Source of the DNA: Pseudoroseomonas ludipueritiae
Lineage (GTDB): Bacteria > Pseudomonadota > Alphaproteobacteria > Acetobacterales > Acetobacteraceae
Direction: 5' to 3'
NCBI RefSeq assembly: GCF_014490445.1
Contig: NZ_JACTUZ010000009.1
Coordinates: 19,879 to 83,878 of the forward strand
DNA length: 64,000 nucleotides
Shown piece after piece: positions 35,019 to 45,000 of the stretch (position 1 is the stretch's first letter; the number at the start of each line of letters is the position of its first letter). The position numbers and the translations under genes are program-made. The notes under the pieces are model-generated. The model did no database searches, was not told the DNA's origin, and saw only the letters and a program-made list of their open reading frames with translations.

Positions 35019-36712
35019 GCGACCTCTCCCTGCCCGATGCCGGGATCTTCCAGCAGGTCCCGCAGATCGGTCTCCTCGGGCTCCAGCGGGTCGCGCGGCA
35101 GCACGCGGTGCCGCAGCACCAGCCGGGCCAGGGCCAGCCGCCGCGGCGCGCCGAGGCGTGCCGCCTCCCAGGCCATGGCCGCCGCCGAGGTCAGGTGGTA
35201 CAGCGCCGAGGCCGCCTGCCGGGCCTGTGCCGGATCAAGCTGTGCCCTCTCCACCAGGGCCAAGGCACGCTCCAGGGCGGAGTTCAACTCAGGCAGGGCG
35301 GCGCCGTTGCCAAGCAGACCCTGGATATGGGACCGCAGCACCGGCAGGGAGCCTTCCCGGGCAGCGGCGCGCAGCACGTCAAGCGCCACGATGTTGCTGG
35401 TGCCCTCCCAGATGCTGCCGAGATGGCTGTCGCGCAGCAGCCGGGCGTCCGACCATTCCTCGATGTAGCCGCAGCCGCCGCGCACCTCCATCGCATCGCC
35501 GGTAACCCTGCGGGCATCCCGGCAGGCGCGGAACTTCAGCAGCGGGGTCAGGATACGCAGCAGGGCACAGGCCCCCTCCTCTCCCGCATCGGCGCGGCGC
35601 AGCGCCTCGGCGGTCTGGAAGACCATGCTGCGGGCCTGCTCGGTCGGCACCAGCATCTTGGCCAGTTGGCGCTGCATCAGCGGCATCTCAACCAAACGCT
35701 TGCCGAAGGCCAGGCGGCGATGCGCGATGAACAGCGCCTCGGTGGTTGCCCGCCGCATCATGCCCGCGGCGCGGACACCGTTGGAGAGGCGTGAGTTGTT
35801 CACCATGTCGGCCATTTGCCGGAAGCCCGCCTCCGGATCGCCCACCAGCCAGGCGATGGCGCCGTTCATCGTCACCTCGCCCGAGGCCATGGAACGGGTA
35901 CCCAGCTTGTCCTTCAGCCGCACGATGCGGTGGTGGTTCGGCGTCCCGTCCGGAAGCTGGCGCGGCAAAAGGAATAGCGAGACGCCCTTCAGCCCCGGCG
36001 GGCCGCCTTCACGCCGCGCCAGCACCATGGCGAGCCCGGCATCGGGGTTGGAGCAGAACCACTTGTCGCCGGAGAGCGACCAGCTGCCATCCTCGCGCGG
36101 CGAGGCCGTCACCACCGTAGCGGCGATGTCCGAGCCAGCGCCCTGCTCGGTCATGAACATCGCGCCCTGATTCAGCGCGTCCAGGTCCTGGCTGGTCAGC
36201 GCAGGCAGGTAGCGGCCCACCAGGGCCGGGTCGCCAAATTTGCGCAGGGTGCGGGTGAGGCTGTCGGTCATGCTGACGGGGCAGCAGAGCCCGAACTCCG
36301 CCTGCACGAAGAGGTAGGTCAGCAGGTACTTGGCCGCCGGAGGCATGGGCGCTTCCCAGCCCAGCACGCCGCCGCGATGCGACAAGGCGGCCAGGCCGAA
36401 CTCTCCGAAGGCCAGCCGCTCCATGCTCCGGTAGGCCGGATGGAAATCGATCGATTGCAGATCCTCGCCGCGGCGCGTCCGGTGCCGCAACTGCGGCGGG
36501 TTGCGGTCGGCCTGGTGAGCCAGGGAGTCCAGCTCGCCGCCTGCCAGCTGTCCGAGCCGGTCCAGATGCGGCGCCAGGTGCGCCGCCAGATCGGGCGGCA
36601 GGTAGAGGCTCGCCAGCCGGGCCAGCTCAGGGTCCGCGCGGTACAGGTTCAGTCCCTGGCTGTCGGGAATGGCGGCCGCGCCCGAGGGCGGTCCTGGGGG
36701 ACGGATATGCAT
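35015..36712 (-). CDS. Acyl-CoA dehydrogenase family protein (AidB-like)
   Basis: A 565-residue flavoprotein of the acyl-CoA dehydrogenase superfamily, longer than classical members and similar to the AidB branch. Motifs include AMFMTEQGAGSDIAATVV, WSLSGDKWFCSN, LKDKLGTRSMASGEV and YIEEWSDARLLRDSHLGSIWEGTSNI. The last contains the usual catalytic/FAD-proximal region. AidB-type proteins may have acyl-CoA or isovaleryl-CoA activity and a DNA-protective role. The operon with a Bug protein favours a catabolic role. It is divergent from a LysR gene and a strong palindrome. Confidence 0.9.
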   Translation of the reverse strand: MHIRPPGPPSGAAAIPDSQGLNLYRADPELARLASLYLPPDLAAHLAPHLDRLGQLAGGELDSLAHQADRNPPQLRHRTRRGEDLQSIDFHPAYRSMERLAFGEFGLAALSHRGGVLGWEAPMPPAAKYLLTYLFVQAEFGLCCPVSMTDSLTRTLRKFGDPALVGRYLPALTSQDLDALNQGAMFMTEQGAGSDIAATVVTASPREDGSWSLSGDKWFCSNPDAGLAMVLARREGGPPGLKGVSLFLLPRQLPDGTPNHHRIVRLKDKLGTRSMASGEVTMNGAIAWLVGDPEAGFRQMADMVNNSRLSNGVRAAGMMRRATTEALFIAHRRLAFGKRLVEMPLMQRQLAKMLVPTEQARSMVFQTAEALRRADAGEEGACALLRILTPLLKFRACRDARRVTGDAMEVRGGCGYIEEWSDARLLRDSHLGSIWEGTSNIVALDVLRAAAREGSLPVLRSHIQGLLGNGAALPELNSALERALALVERAQLDPAQARQAASALYHLTSAAAMAWEAARLGAPRRLALARLVLRHRVLPRDPLEPEETDLRDLLEDPGIGQGEVA

Positions 36713-36789
36713 GCGCTTCCTCCGCGGTCTTTTTCTGCGGGGGAGGCTCGCCGCTTCGGGGAAGCTCTGCCAATCGATTTCTTTGGATG

Positions 36790-36814
36790 GGGCGTTGAGC
36801 TAGGCTCAACGCCC
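36790..36814. promoter_or_regulatory. Perfect 11-bp inverted repeat abutting lysR start
   Basis: GGGCGTTGAGC-TAG-GCTCAACGCCC spans 36790-36814, and the ATG of lysR begins at 36815. It includes a T-N11-A core (TTGAGC-tag-GCTCAA) typical of LysR binding sites. In RNA it would form an 11-bp hairpin right before the start codon, leaving no room for a ribosome site. It lies 78 bp from the divergent acyl-CoA dehydrogenase gene. Confidence 0.75.
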
Positions 36815-37699
36815 ATGAGCTACCGGCGCCTTCCCTCCCTGGCCGCACTGCGGAGCTTCGAGGCGGCCGCGCGCCACCTGAGCGTGACCCGGGCTGCGAA
36901 CGAGCTGGCCATCACGCCCGGCGCCGTCAGCCGCGGGGTGCGCCAGCTGGAGCAGGAACTTGGCACCAGCTTGTTCCTGCGCGGCGCTACGGGGCTTACG
37001 CTCACGCCTGCTGGCGAGACGCTCCTCGAAGCTGCCGGGGAAGCGTTCGACCGCCTCGTGGCCGGGGTGAATAGCCTAAGGCCCACCGGGGCAAGGCGGC
37101 TGACCCTTGGGGTTTATGCGCTTTTCGCCAGCCGCTGGCTGATCCCACGATGGCATCGGCTGCGGGAGCGGCATCCGGATCTGGAGATCGACCTGCAGAC
37201 ATGCGCCGACCCGGCCGCCATGGTGCCAGGCCGCTTCGACGCGGCCATCGCCGTGACCGATGGGCGGCCTCGTCCGGGCCTTGCGATGCAGAGGCTGGTG
37301 CCCATCGAGATGATGCCGGTCTGCTCACCGGCCCTGGCTGAGGGCTTTGACTGGCGGCGCGTGACCTTGCTGCATTCGCGCCAGCGGCCGGAAGACTGGG
37401 CCCGCTGGCTGTCGGCGGCCGGGATTGGAGGTCGTGATCCCCATGCCGGGCTGTTCTTCGAAAGCATCGCCCTCGCCATCGACGCGGCCGCCGAGGGGCT
37501 GGGGGTGGCCCTGGCCATCCGGTCACTGGCCGGCGCGGATGTTGCGACGGGCCGGGTTGCGGTGCCACACCCTTTCCTTCGGCCAACCACCCGGGCTTTC
37601 ACCCTCTTGCATGAGGGCAGCCGCCAAGCCGAGCCGGAACTTAGGGCACTCCGTGACTGGCTGCTGGAGGAGGCTGCAACGCCCTCGTGGCAACACTGA
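36815..37699 (+). CDS. LysR-family transcriptional regulator (GcvA-like)
   Basis: A 294-residue LysR protein of the GcvA/AmpR type. The HTH begins YRRLPSLAALRSFEAAARHL and continues SVTRAANELAITPGAVSRGV. The effector domain starts near residue 90. The ATG at 36815 follows the palindrome directly. It most likely controls the divergent acyl-CoA dehydrogenase/Bug operon and itself. Confidence 0.92.
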   Translation: MSYRRLPSLAALRSFEAAARHLSVTRAANELAITPGAVSRGVRQLEQELGTSLFLRGATGLTLTPAGETLLEAAGEAFDRLVAGVNSLRPTGARRLTLGVYALFASRWLIPRWHRLRERHPDLEIDLQTCADPAAMVPGRFDAAIAVTDGRPRPGLAMQRLVPIEMMPVCSPALAEGFDWRRVTLLHSRQRPEDWARWLSAAGIGGRDPHAGLFFESIALAIDAAAEGLGVALAIRSLAGADVATGRVAVPHPFLRPTTRAFTLLHEGSRQAEPELRALRDWLLEEAATPSWQH

Positions 37700-37728
37700 C
37701 ATCGGTCCTTCATTCTTCCGGCGCCGCG

Positions 37729-37752
37729 CAGGCGAGTTCTTGAACTCGCCTG
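37729..37752. terminator. Perfect 24-bp palindrome between convergent genes
   Basis: CAGGCGAGTTC-TT-GAACTCGCCTG forms an 11-bp hairpin on either strand. It is placed 30 nt after the lysR stop and between convergent genes, so a bidirectional terminator is likely. Confidence 0.55.
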
Positions 37753-37933
37753 TTCCTGTCAGCACAGTGCCAGGGTGCGCACGCAGCCGTAAGCTACGCT
37801 CCCCGCCGGAATCCTAAGCGAGGCCAGCGAATCTTGAAGGTAGCACCTGAGTGCTTCCATGCAGCCGCCCGAACCGGTCGGGGTGTTGCAGCCGAAGATC
37901 AGCGCCGGACCGAGCTTACGGTGGGGGTGCAGG

Positions 37934-38905
37934 TCATTGCGGCTCGATGCCTGCGGTGCGCACGAAGCCACCCCACCGCTGCAACTCAGCATTCAGCAGC
38001 GTCGACCATTGCTGTGCCGTTCCGCCAGCCACCTGGAAGCCCTGCTCCGCCAGGCGTTTTTGAAGAATCGGCTGAGCGAGGGCAGCCTGCAAGGCCTTGC
38101 CGATCTTCCCTCCCAGATCGGTTGGCAGGCCTGTCGGGCCGGAGAGGCCGAACCAGATGTTCATCTCGAAGCCCGGCACGGCCGTGGCAATGGCAGGCAC
38201 CTCAGGAGCGAGGCCGTATGGCTCGCGCGAGGTGACGCCGATCGCTCTGACCTTGCCGTCGCGGGCCTGCGTCAACCCATTGCTGAAGTCTGTGAAGGTG
38301 GCGCTCACCCGGCCGGTCATCACGTCGGTGAGTGCTTCGGGGCCGCCGCGATACGGGATTCCGAGCAGATCCACGCCGGTCTCCTTGGCCAGGACGGCGG
38401 CCGCGATCTGCGCACTGTTGTTCCCGTAGCTGTAGGTGAGGTCGCCACGCTTGCGCGCGAGCTCCAAGAACTCTGGCAAGGTATGCGCCGGGAGCGAGGG
38501 ATCGATCACCAGCAAGTAAGGGCACTCGCAGATCTGGCCGATCGGCACGAAATCCTTGATTGGATCGTAGGGCAGGCGCCGCAGGAGATGCGGGTTGAGG
38601 GCGGCAGTCGTCGGTGTGACCATCAGGAGCGTACTGCCGTCCGGCGGGGCACCGGCAACCGCCATGGTGCCCACAACCCCGCTGCCACCCGGTTTGTTGT
38701 CCACGACAATCGCTTTGCCCACGACTTGCGACAGCGTGTCAGCGACGATCCGCGCCACCACGTCCGTGACGCTCCCAGGCGTGAAGGGCACAACCAAGCG
38801 GACGGTCCGGTCCGGCCAGTCCGCGCGGGCGCTCCGGGCCCCTGCGAGCGAGGCGATAAGCGCCGGAACCGCCAGAAGCGCCTGGCGCCGAGACAACGGT
38901 GCCAT
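37934..38905 (-). CDS. Tripartite tricarboxylate transporter (TctC/Bug) substrate-binding protein
   Basis: A 323-residue Bug receptor with a signal peptide (RRQALLAVPALIASLAGARSARA), then VVPFTPGSVTDVVARI and DNKPGGSGVVGTMAVAG. The ligand loop reads PGSVTD instead of the usual PGGxxD, and the second loop is IPYRGGPEALTDVMTG. It is the last gene of a three-gene operon (CoA-transferase, enoyl-CoA hydratase, Bug) and begins 3 nt after the hydratase stop. Confidence 0.92.
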   Translation of the reverse strand: MAPLSRRQALLAVPALIASLAGARSARADWPDRTVRLVVPFTPGSVTDVVARIVADTLSQVVGKAIVVDNKPGGSGVVGTMAVAGAPPDGSTLLMVTPTTAALNPHLLRRLPYDPIKDFVPIGQICECPYLLVIDPSLPAHTLPEFLELARKRGDLTYSYGNNSAQIAAAVLAKETGVDLLGIPYRGGPEALTDVMTGRVSATFTDFSNGLTQARDGKVRAIGVTSREPYGLAPEVPAIATAVPGFEMNIWFGLSGPTGLPTDLGGKIGKALQAALAQPILQKRLAEQGFQVAGGTAQQWSTLLNAELQRWGGFVRTAGIEPQ

Positions 38906-38907
38906 GG

Positions 38908-39693
38908 TCAGACGGCCTCCATGCGGCGCTTTGCCTTCTCGTCCAGGAATGCCTGCATGGCCCGCTGGGGCTCACCGGTGTTGAAGGCCTGCCCGAATGC
39001 CGAGACGCTGACCTCGATCGCGCCGGAGAGAGGCAGTTCGTCCCACTCCCTCATTAACGCCTTCTGCGCCGTGATGACGGCGGGCCCGCACTCCAGGATA
39101 GGGGCCACCTCCCGGAGCACGGCCGAATCCAGCCCATCCTCCCCGGCGACGGCGTCCACCAGGCCCCACTGCAGCGCGGTGGCGGCGTCGATGGTGGCGC
39201 CCGTCAGGATCATGCGGCGGGCCCGCGCCATGCCGATGAGGCGCGGCATGAGGGCGGCATGGATAACGGACGGGATACCGACCTTCACTTCCGGCATGGC
39301 GAACTGGGCGGAAGGCGCCGCCACCCGCATGTCGCAGGACATGGCGAGCTCCAGTCCGCCACCGAGGCACCAACCCTGGATGCGCGCCACCACCGGGGCG
39401 GGGAAGCGCCGCACCGCCTCACAGAGCTCGCTTAACTTGCGAATGAACTGCTCCCCACTCCTTGGGTCCAGCCGCGCCATCTCGCCGATGTCGGCGCCAC
39501 CGATAAAGCTGCGGTCACCGCAACTGGCCAACACGAGGGCGCGCAGCGTGGAATCCTGTGCAAGTTCACGGATGCCTTCGGTGAGGGCCAGGATCACCGG
39601 CGTGGAAAGGATGTTCGCCTTCCCGGCGTTGGTGATGGTGAGGCGCAGGACGCCGTCGGCGATCCGCTCCACGGAACAGTGCTCGTTGAGCAT
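38908..39693 (-). CDS. Enoyl-CoA hydratase/isomerase family protein
   Basis: A 261-residue crotonase-fold protein. The oxyanion-hole segments are LVLASCGDRSFIGGADIGEM and IQGWCLGGGLELAMSCDMR, and catalytic Glu candidates are in MPEVKVGIPSVIHAALMP. The ATG at 39693 is chosen; an ATG at 39726 would overlap the upstream CoA-transferase stop by ATGA. It would hydrate or isomerise the CoA ester made by that transferase. Confidence 0.9.
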   Translation of the reverse strand: MLNEHCSVERIADGVLRLTITNAGKANILSTPVILALTEGIRELAQDSTLRALVLASCGDRSFIGGADIGEMARLDPRSGEQFIRKLSELCEAVRRFPAPVVARIQGWCLGGGLELAMSCDMRVAAPSAQFAMPEVKVGIPSVIHAALMPRLIGMARARRMILTGATIDAATALQWGLVDAVAGEDGLDSAVLREVAPILECGPAVITAQKALMREWDELPLSGAIEVSVSAFGQAFNTGEPQRAMQAFLDEKAKRRMEAV

Positions 39694-39722
39694 CTTCGTT
39701 TCGTCTCCCTTGGAAGTCTTTC

Positions 39723-40937
39723 TCATGCCACCGCGCCCAGCGCGCGCAGCTTGCCGATCTCGGCCGCCGTGAGCCCGATCTCCCCCAGCACCGCATCCGT
39801 GTGTTCGCCCAGGACCGGGGGCGGCGCCGCACGGGCAGCCTCGTCGCCGGTCAGCATCGGGTTGCGGACCTGGGGAATGCCGCCGAAGCTTGGATGCTGG
39901 ACGGTGTGCAGCATCTGCCGGTGCCGCACCTGCTCGTCAGCGAAAACCTCGTCGAGGGCACGGATGGGTCCCCAGGGGACGCCGTTGGCCTCGAAGGCTG
40001 CTCCCCATTCGTCCCGGTCGCGTTCTCGGAGGATCGACGTCACCTCCTGTCGCAACATGGGCAGGTTCTCGATGCGGCCCGAGTTGAGGCGGAAGCGTTC
40101 GTCCCGGGCCAGCTCCTTGCGGCCCGCGACCTGGCAGAACCGCTCGAACTGCGCGTCATTGCCGATGGCGAGGATCAGGTGGCCGTCCCGGCACGGGAAG
40201 ACCTCGTATGGGGCGCAGTTCGGATGCGCGTTGCCGCTGCGGGGCGGTGACTTGCCGGAGAGCAGGTAGTTCATGTTCTGGTTCGCGTTCAGTGCGACCG
40301 CCACGTCCAGCAGGGCCATGTCGATGTGCCGCCCGACGCCGTCGCGCCCGCGCTCGATCAACGCCGCCAGCACGGCGGTGGTGGCGTACATGCCGGTCAT
40401 GAGGTCGTTGATGGCGACGCCGGTGCGCAGCGGACCGGCGCCTGGCTGGCCATCGGGGACGCCGGTGTAGCTCATCAGCCCGGCCATCCCTTGGAAGACG
40501 TAGTCGTAGCCCGGGCGGGACGCCAAGGGCCCGTCCTGACCGAAGCCAGTGATGGACAGGTAAATCAGCTTCGGATTGAGCGCCCTCAGTTCATCCGCGC
40601 CAAGGCCGTACTTGCGCAGCGAGCCCGCCTTGAAGTTCTCCACGACAACGTCCGCTCGAGCGGCGAGGCTCCGGACGACTTCCTGCCCCTCGGGGCAGGA
40701 GAAGTCCACCACGATGGACCGCTTGCCACGGTTGCAGGACAGGAAGTACCCGGAGAGCCGCTCCTGCCGCTCATTGATGAGGTAAGGCGGCCCCCATCCC
40801 CGCGTGTCGTCGCCGGGACCCGGCCCCTCGACCTTGGTGACCTCCGCTCCGAGATCGGCCAAGTTCTGGGTGCACCATGGACCGGCGAGGATCCGAGAAA
40901 GATCGAGAACCTTGATGCCCTTCAGTGCCACATTCAC
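39723..40937 (-). CDS. Family III CoA-transferase (CaiB/BaiF)
   Basis: A 404-residue CoA-transferase. The N-terminal KGIKVLDLSRILAGPWCTQ leads to NLADLGAEVTKVE. The catalytic Asp lies in INDLMTGMYATTAVLAAL (about residue 169), followed by GVGRHIDMALLD. The start is probably the GTG at 40937, with GGGAG upstream; the GTG at 40931 is also possible. It is first in an operon with an enoyl-CoA hydratase and a Bug protein, so it probably activates an imported organic acid. Confidence 0.88.
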   Translation of the reverse strand: MNVALKGIKVLDLSRILAGPWCTQNLADLGAEVTKVEGPGPGDDTRGWGPPYLINERQERLSGYFLSCNRGKRSIVVDFSCPEGQEVVRSLAARADVVVENFKAGSLRKYGLGADELRALNPKLIYLSITGFGQDGPLASRPGYDYVFQGMAGLMSYTGVPDGQPGAGPLRTGVAINDLMTGMYATTAVLAALIERGRDGVGRHIDMALLDVAVALNANQNMNYLLSGKSPPRSGNAHPNCAPYEVFPCRDGHLILAIGNDAQFERFCQVAGRKELARDERFRLNSGRIENLPMLRQEVTSILRERDRDEWGAAFEANGVPWGPIRALDEVFADEQVRHRQMLHTVQHPSFGGIPQVRNPMLTGDEAARAAPPPVLGEHTDAVLGEIGLTAAEIGKLRALGAVA

Positions 40938-41039
40938 TGCGACGCTCGCTCCCGTACCCTGCTTATCTTCTCCCCGATGGTTTGGCGCGCCAGCTCCGGG
41001 CAGGCCATGCCAAAGAGCCAAAGTGAGAGTTGGCCTGGG

Positions 41040-41940
<901 letters not shown>

Positions 41941-42004
41941 CCGTGCTTCTGCTTTCTGTCATGTTCCCCTGGCGTGACTATGGCTTGTGCCGGGAGGGAT
42001 TGCG

Positions 42005-42931
42005 ATGCGTTACGACTTGACTGATCTCAAGCTGTTCCGCGCAATCGCCGAGCTATCCAGCCTCTCACTCGGTGCCAACAAGGTCGCTCTTTCGGCAGGG
42101 TCGGCAAGCTATCGCCTGAAGAACCTGGAGCATACAGCCGGGACACAGCTGTTTCGCCGCACTCCTCGCGGGATGGACCTAACCCCGGCTGGTCAGGCTC
42201 TTCTCCGCCACGTGACCCAAGTTCTGTCCGATCTTGAGGTGATGCATGGGGAGATGTCGTCCTTCGCGAAGGGAATGCGGGGCAGCATCAGGCTCCTGGC
42301 GAACAGCAGTTCATTGAACAGCCATCTCTCCTTGGCACTCTCTACCTTTCTCGCTGAGCACCCCCAGGTGAACATCGAATTGGAGGAGCAGAATAGCGAG
42401 GACATCGTACTGGCGGTCCATGATGGCTCAGCTGACCTCGGCGTAGTTGCCGGAAGCATTGAGTCGGGCCCACTGCATGCCACGCCATACGCCGAAGATC
42501 GCTTGATCCTCGCTGTGCCCAGGGGTCATGCCCTGGCCGGTTCAGGCGAGATGAGGCTTTTGGATGGCCTCCCGTACGACTTTGTCTGCATGAACCGCAC
42601 CAGCAGCAATTTCCAGTTCCTGCAAAGCACGGCTTCGCGACTCGGACACCACCTTCGAGTTCGCATACACGTTCATAGCTTCGATGCGGTTCTGGATTTC
42701 GTCGCGGCGGGTGTTGGAATCGCACTCGTTCCCCAAAGCATCTATGCCAAGGCCGATGGTGCTGGGCGCTGCGTTGCGCTGGATCTCTCAGATAGCTGGG
42801 CTCATCGCTCGCTCAAGCTCGTGACCCGGGACATAGCCCGAGAACCGCCCTTTGTTCGCGCCCTCCGCAACCATCTGACGCGTTACGCCAGCCCAGGCTC
42901 AGGGCCTATCAACGGGCCTCTTGCGCTTTGA
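42005..42931 (+). CDS. LysR-family transcriptional regulator
   Basis: A 308-residue LysR protein. The N-terminus (LTDLKLFRAIAELSSLSLGA, then NKVALSAGSASYRLKNLEH) is the HTH, with unusual SAGSASYRL in place of the common SQPAVSRQI. The effector domain contains LLANSSSLNSHLSLALSTFL. GGGAGG lies 6 nt before the ATG at 42005. A degenerate IS5 element lies 15 bp downstream, and the last few codons may be influenced by its end. The regulon is unknown; its neighbours upstream are pseudogenes. Confidence 0.88.
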   Translation: MRYDLTDLKLFRAIAELSSLSLGANKVALSAGSASYRLKNLEHTAGTQLFRRTPRGMDLTPAGQALLRHVTQVLSDLEVMHGEMSSFAKGMRGSIRLLANSSSLNSHLSLALSTFLAEHPQVNIELEEQNSEDIVLAVHDGSADLGVVAGSIESGPLHATPYAEDRLILAVPRGHALAGSGEMRLLDGLPYDFVCMNRTSSNFQFLQSTASRLGHHLRVRIHVHSFDAVLDFVAAGVGIALVPQSIYAKADGAGRCVALDLSDSWAHRSLKLVTRDIAREPPFVRALRNHLTRYASPGSGPINGPLAL

Positions 42932-42946
42932 TCCTGCTGTAATTCC

Positions 42947-43450
42947 ATGGCGGCTGGAAGTGCTGCCATGGCTGACCTGTTCTGGCTCACGAATCAGATC
43001 GAGCGGATGACGCCCTACTTCCCGCCTTCGCATGGCGTGCCACGGGTCGACGACCAACGCGTCGTCAGTGTCATCATCCACGTCATCTGCAACGGGCTGC
43101 GCTGGCGCGATGCGCCTGCCGAGTACAGCCCACACAAGACCCTCTACAACCGCTTGGTCCGCGGGAGCCGCATGGGCGTCTTCAACCGCATCTTCGTGGG
43201 GCTGGCCGGACGCAAAGGGCAGCCAGACCGGCTGATGATCGACGCCACGCACCTCAAGGCCCACCGCACAGCAGCCAGCCTGCTCAAAAAGGGGCTGCTC
43301 CGCGCCGTATCGGACGCACCAAGGGTGGCCGGAATTCCAAACTGCACGTGGCCTCAGACGGGCAAGGCCGCCCACTCAAGGCCAGATGAACGATCGCAGG
43401 CGCGCGGCGCTGATGCTGAATGCTCTGCCGCCGAAGCCGCCGGATCGCGT
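42947..43450 (+). mobile_element. Degenerate IS5-family transposase
   Basis: The first ~120 residues are the IS5-family N-terminus: FWLTNQIERMTPYFPPSHG, DDQRVVSVIIHVICNGLRWR and the first catalytic Asp region DRLMIDATHLKAHRTA. The frame shifts near 43305, where RRIGRTKGGRNSKLHVASDG continues in another frame. It shifts again before 43386 (MNDRRRAALMLNALPP). The element is then cut off by the neighbouring MocR gene, so the second half of the DDE domain is missing. No clear terminal inverted repeats were identified. Confidence 0.8.
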
Positions 43451-43490
43451 GCATGTTGGCCTGCCGAGGTTCAGGCCAGGGCTGACCGCC

Positions 43491-44876
43491 TCATGCCTGG
43501 CTCGTTGTCATCGCCCCCTCCAGAACTTTGTAGATCCGGGGATCGGCGGCCTGGGCGACGTTGAAGCGCAGGAACCCCGACGCGCTGCCTGAAGCACTGA
43601 AAACGTTGCCGGGCGCCAGCACAACGCCCTCGGTCACGGCGGCTCGTGCCAGGGTCGCTGAATCCTGGCCTTCGGGAAGCTGGCACCACAGGTAGAAACC
43701 GCCGCGCGGCATCAGCCAGGGCCGGATGCCGAGAGGCTCCAGCCGGCGGGCGGTCTCGCGCCGCGCGCGCGTGAGCCGCTGGCGCAGGTCGTCCATGTGC
43801 CTGCGGTAGCTTCCGCCGGACAGAACACCGGCAATGACCTCGGCGGCGACGGGGCTCGGCCCACCGAAGCCCGTGGCGATCTGCAGATCGACCAGCCCTT
43901 CGACCCACTCGGCGCGGGCGGCGATGTAGCCGCAGCGGATCGAGGCCGAGAGGGTCTTGGAAAAGCTCCCGATCCGGACAACCCGATGAAGGCCGTCCAG
44001 CACCGCCAGGCGCGGAGATGGCTCCGGCTCGAAATCCGCGAAGATATCGTCCTCGACGATTGTCAGGTCGTGCGCCGCCGCCATGGTCAGGAGGTGGTGC
44101 GCCGTGCGGGCGGCGAGCGTGGCGCCGGTCGGGTTATGCAGCGCCGAGTTCGTGATGTAGAGGCGCGGCCTTTCCTCCCGCAGCACCGCCGCGAAAGCAT
44201 CCAGGTCCGGCCCGGATTGCGTGTAGGGCACGGTCACGACCCGGGCCTGATGCGCCCGGAGCAGGGCCTGGAAATTGAAGTAGCAGGGATCGTCAACCAG
44301 GACTGTATCGCCTGCCCGGAGCAGGAAGCGGCAGATCAGGTCGATGGCCTGCGTGCCGGAGGTCACCAGCAGAAGCTGCTCGGGGGCCACGTCCAGGCCC
44401 TCCCCCGCGAAGCGCCCGGCCAGGAGGCGGCGCAGGGCCAGCGAGCCGCGGGTCTGGCCGTAATCCGTGAGGATGGCGTCCCCGGCGCGCGCCAGGGCCC
44501 GGAAACCGCGCCGCAGCGCGCCATGGGGCATCCAGTCCGCTGGCAGCCAGCCACAGCCGGGCTTCAGGGTAGCAGGATCGGCATCGAGCGATTGCCGCGA
44601 TACCCAGAACGGATCAACAGCCCGGTCGCTCGGTGCCCCGGCCAGGGCCATGGGAGGCAGGCCCGTTCCCGTCACGTAGAAGCCAGAGCCACGGCGCGAC
44701 CGGATGAGGCCCTCGCCCGCCAGCCTGTCATAGGCTTCGACGACCGTGGAGGGAGCGACCCCCATGGTGGCCGCGAAACGCCGGATCGAAGGCAGGCGGT
44801 CCCCGGTCACGAGGGCGCGGCTCGTGAGCTTCGCCCGGATGGCGGCCATCACCTCGCCTGTGCGCGTCGCATGCAT
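43491..44876 (-). CDS. MocR/PdxR-type regulator: GntR HTH fused to aminotransferase-like domain
   Basis: A 461-residue MocR-subfamily regulator. The N-terminal winged helix contains LPSIRRFAATMGVAPSTVVE. The fold-type-I aminotransferase domain contains SGTQAIDLICRFLL, SALHNPTGATL and the PLP-Lys region RIGSFSKTLSASIRCGY. The start at 44876 is preceded by AAGGGGG; an ATG at 44957 would add 27 residues and run across the operator. It is divergent from an EamA exporter with a 9-bp inverted repeat between them, a layout in which MocR proteins commonly control the exporter. Confidence 0.92.
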   Translation of the reverse strand: MHATRTGEVMAAIRAKLTSRALVTGDRLPSIRRFAATMGVAPSTVVEAYDRLAGEGLIRSRRGSGFYVTGTGLPPMALAGAPSDRAVDPFWVSRQSLDADPATLKPGCGWLPADWMPHGALRRGFRALARAGDAILTDYGQTRGSLALRRLLAGRFAGEGLDVAPEQLLLVTSGTQAIDLICRFLLRAGDTVLVDDPCYFNFQALLRAHQARVVTVPYTQSGPDLDAFAAVLREERPRLYITNSALHNPTGATLAARTAHHLLTMAAAHDLTIVEDDIFADFEPEPSPRLAVLDGLHRVVRIGSFSKTLSASIRCGYIAARAEWVEGLVDLQIATGFGGPSPVAAEVIAGVLSGGSYRRHMDDLRQRLTRARRETARRLEPLGIRPWLMPRGGFYLWCQLPEGQDSATLARAAVTEGVVLAPGNVFSASGSASGFLRFNVAQAADPRIYKVLEGAMTTSQA

Positions 44877-44895
44877 GTCGCCCCCTTGGCACGGC

Positions 44896-44925
44896 AACTG
44901 TGCTGCCGAACACACCAGCACAGTT
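44896..44925. promoter_or_regulatory. MocR operator-like inverted repeat
   Basis: AACTGTGCT (44896-44904) and AGCACAGTT (44917-44925) are perfect 9-bp arms with a 12-bp spacer (21 bp centre to centre, two helical turns). A related half (GAACTGT) follows at about 44942. The position between the MocR gene and the divergent eamA gene supports a MocR-type operator. Confidence 0.7.
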
Positions 44926-45000
44926 TGCTCCCATTGTGCCTGAACTGTCTCTGGCACGAGACGGCCGGTTCTCCAAAGGATGCCGCCGAGGAGAGTTGTG

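Noticed and set aside
37859-39772. 637-residue + strand frame across Bug and enoyl-CoA hydratase genes
   Set aside because: It spans two well-supported minus-strand genes and shows no domain of its own.
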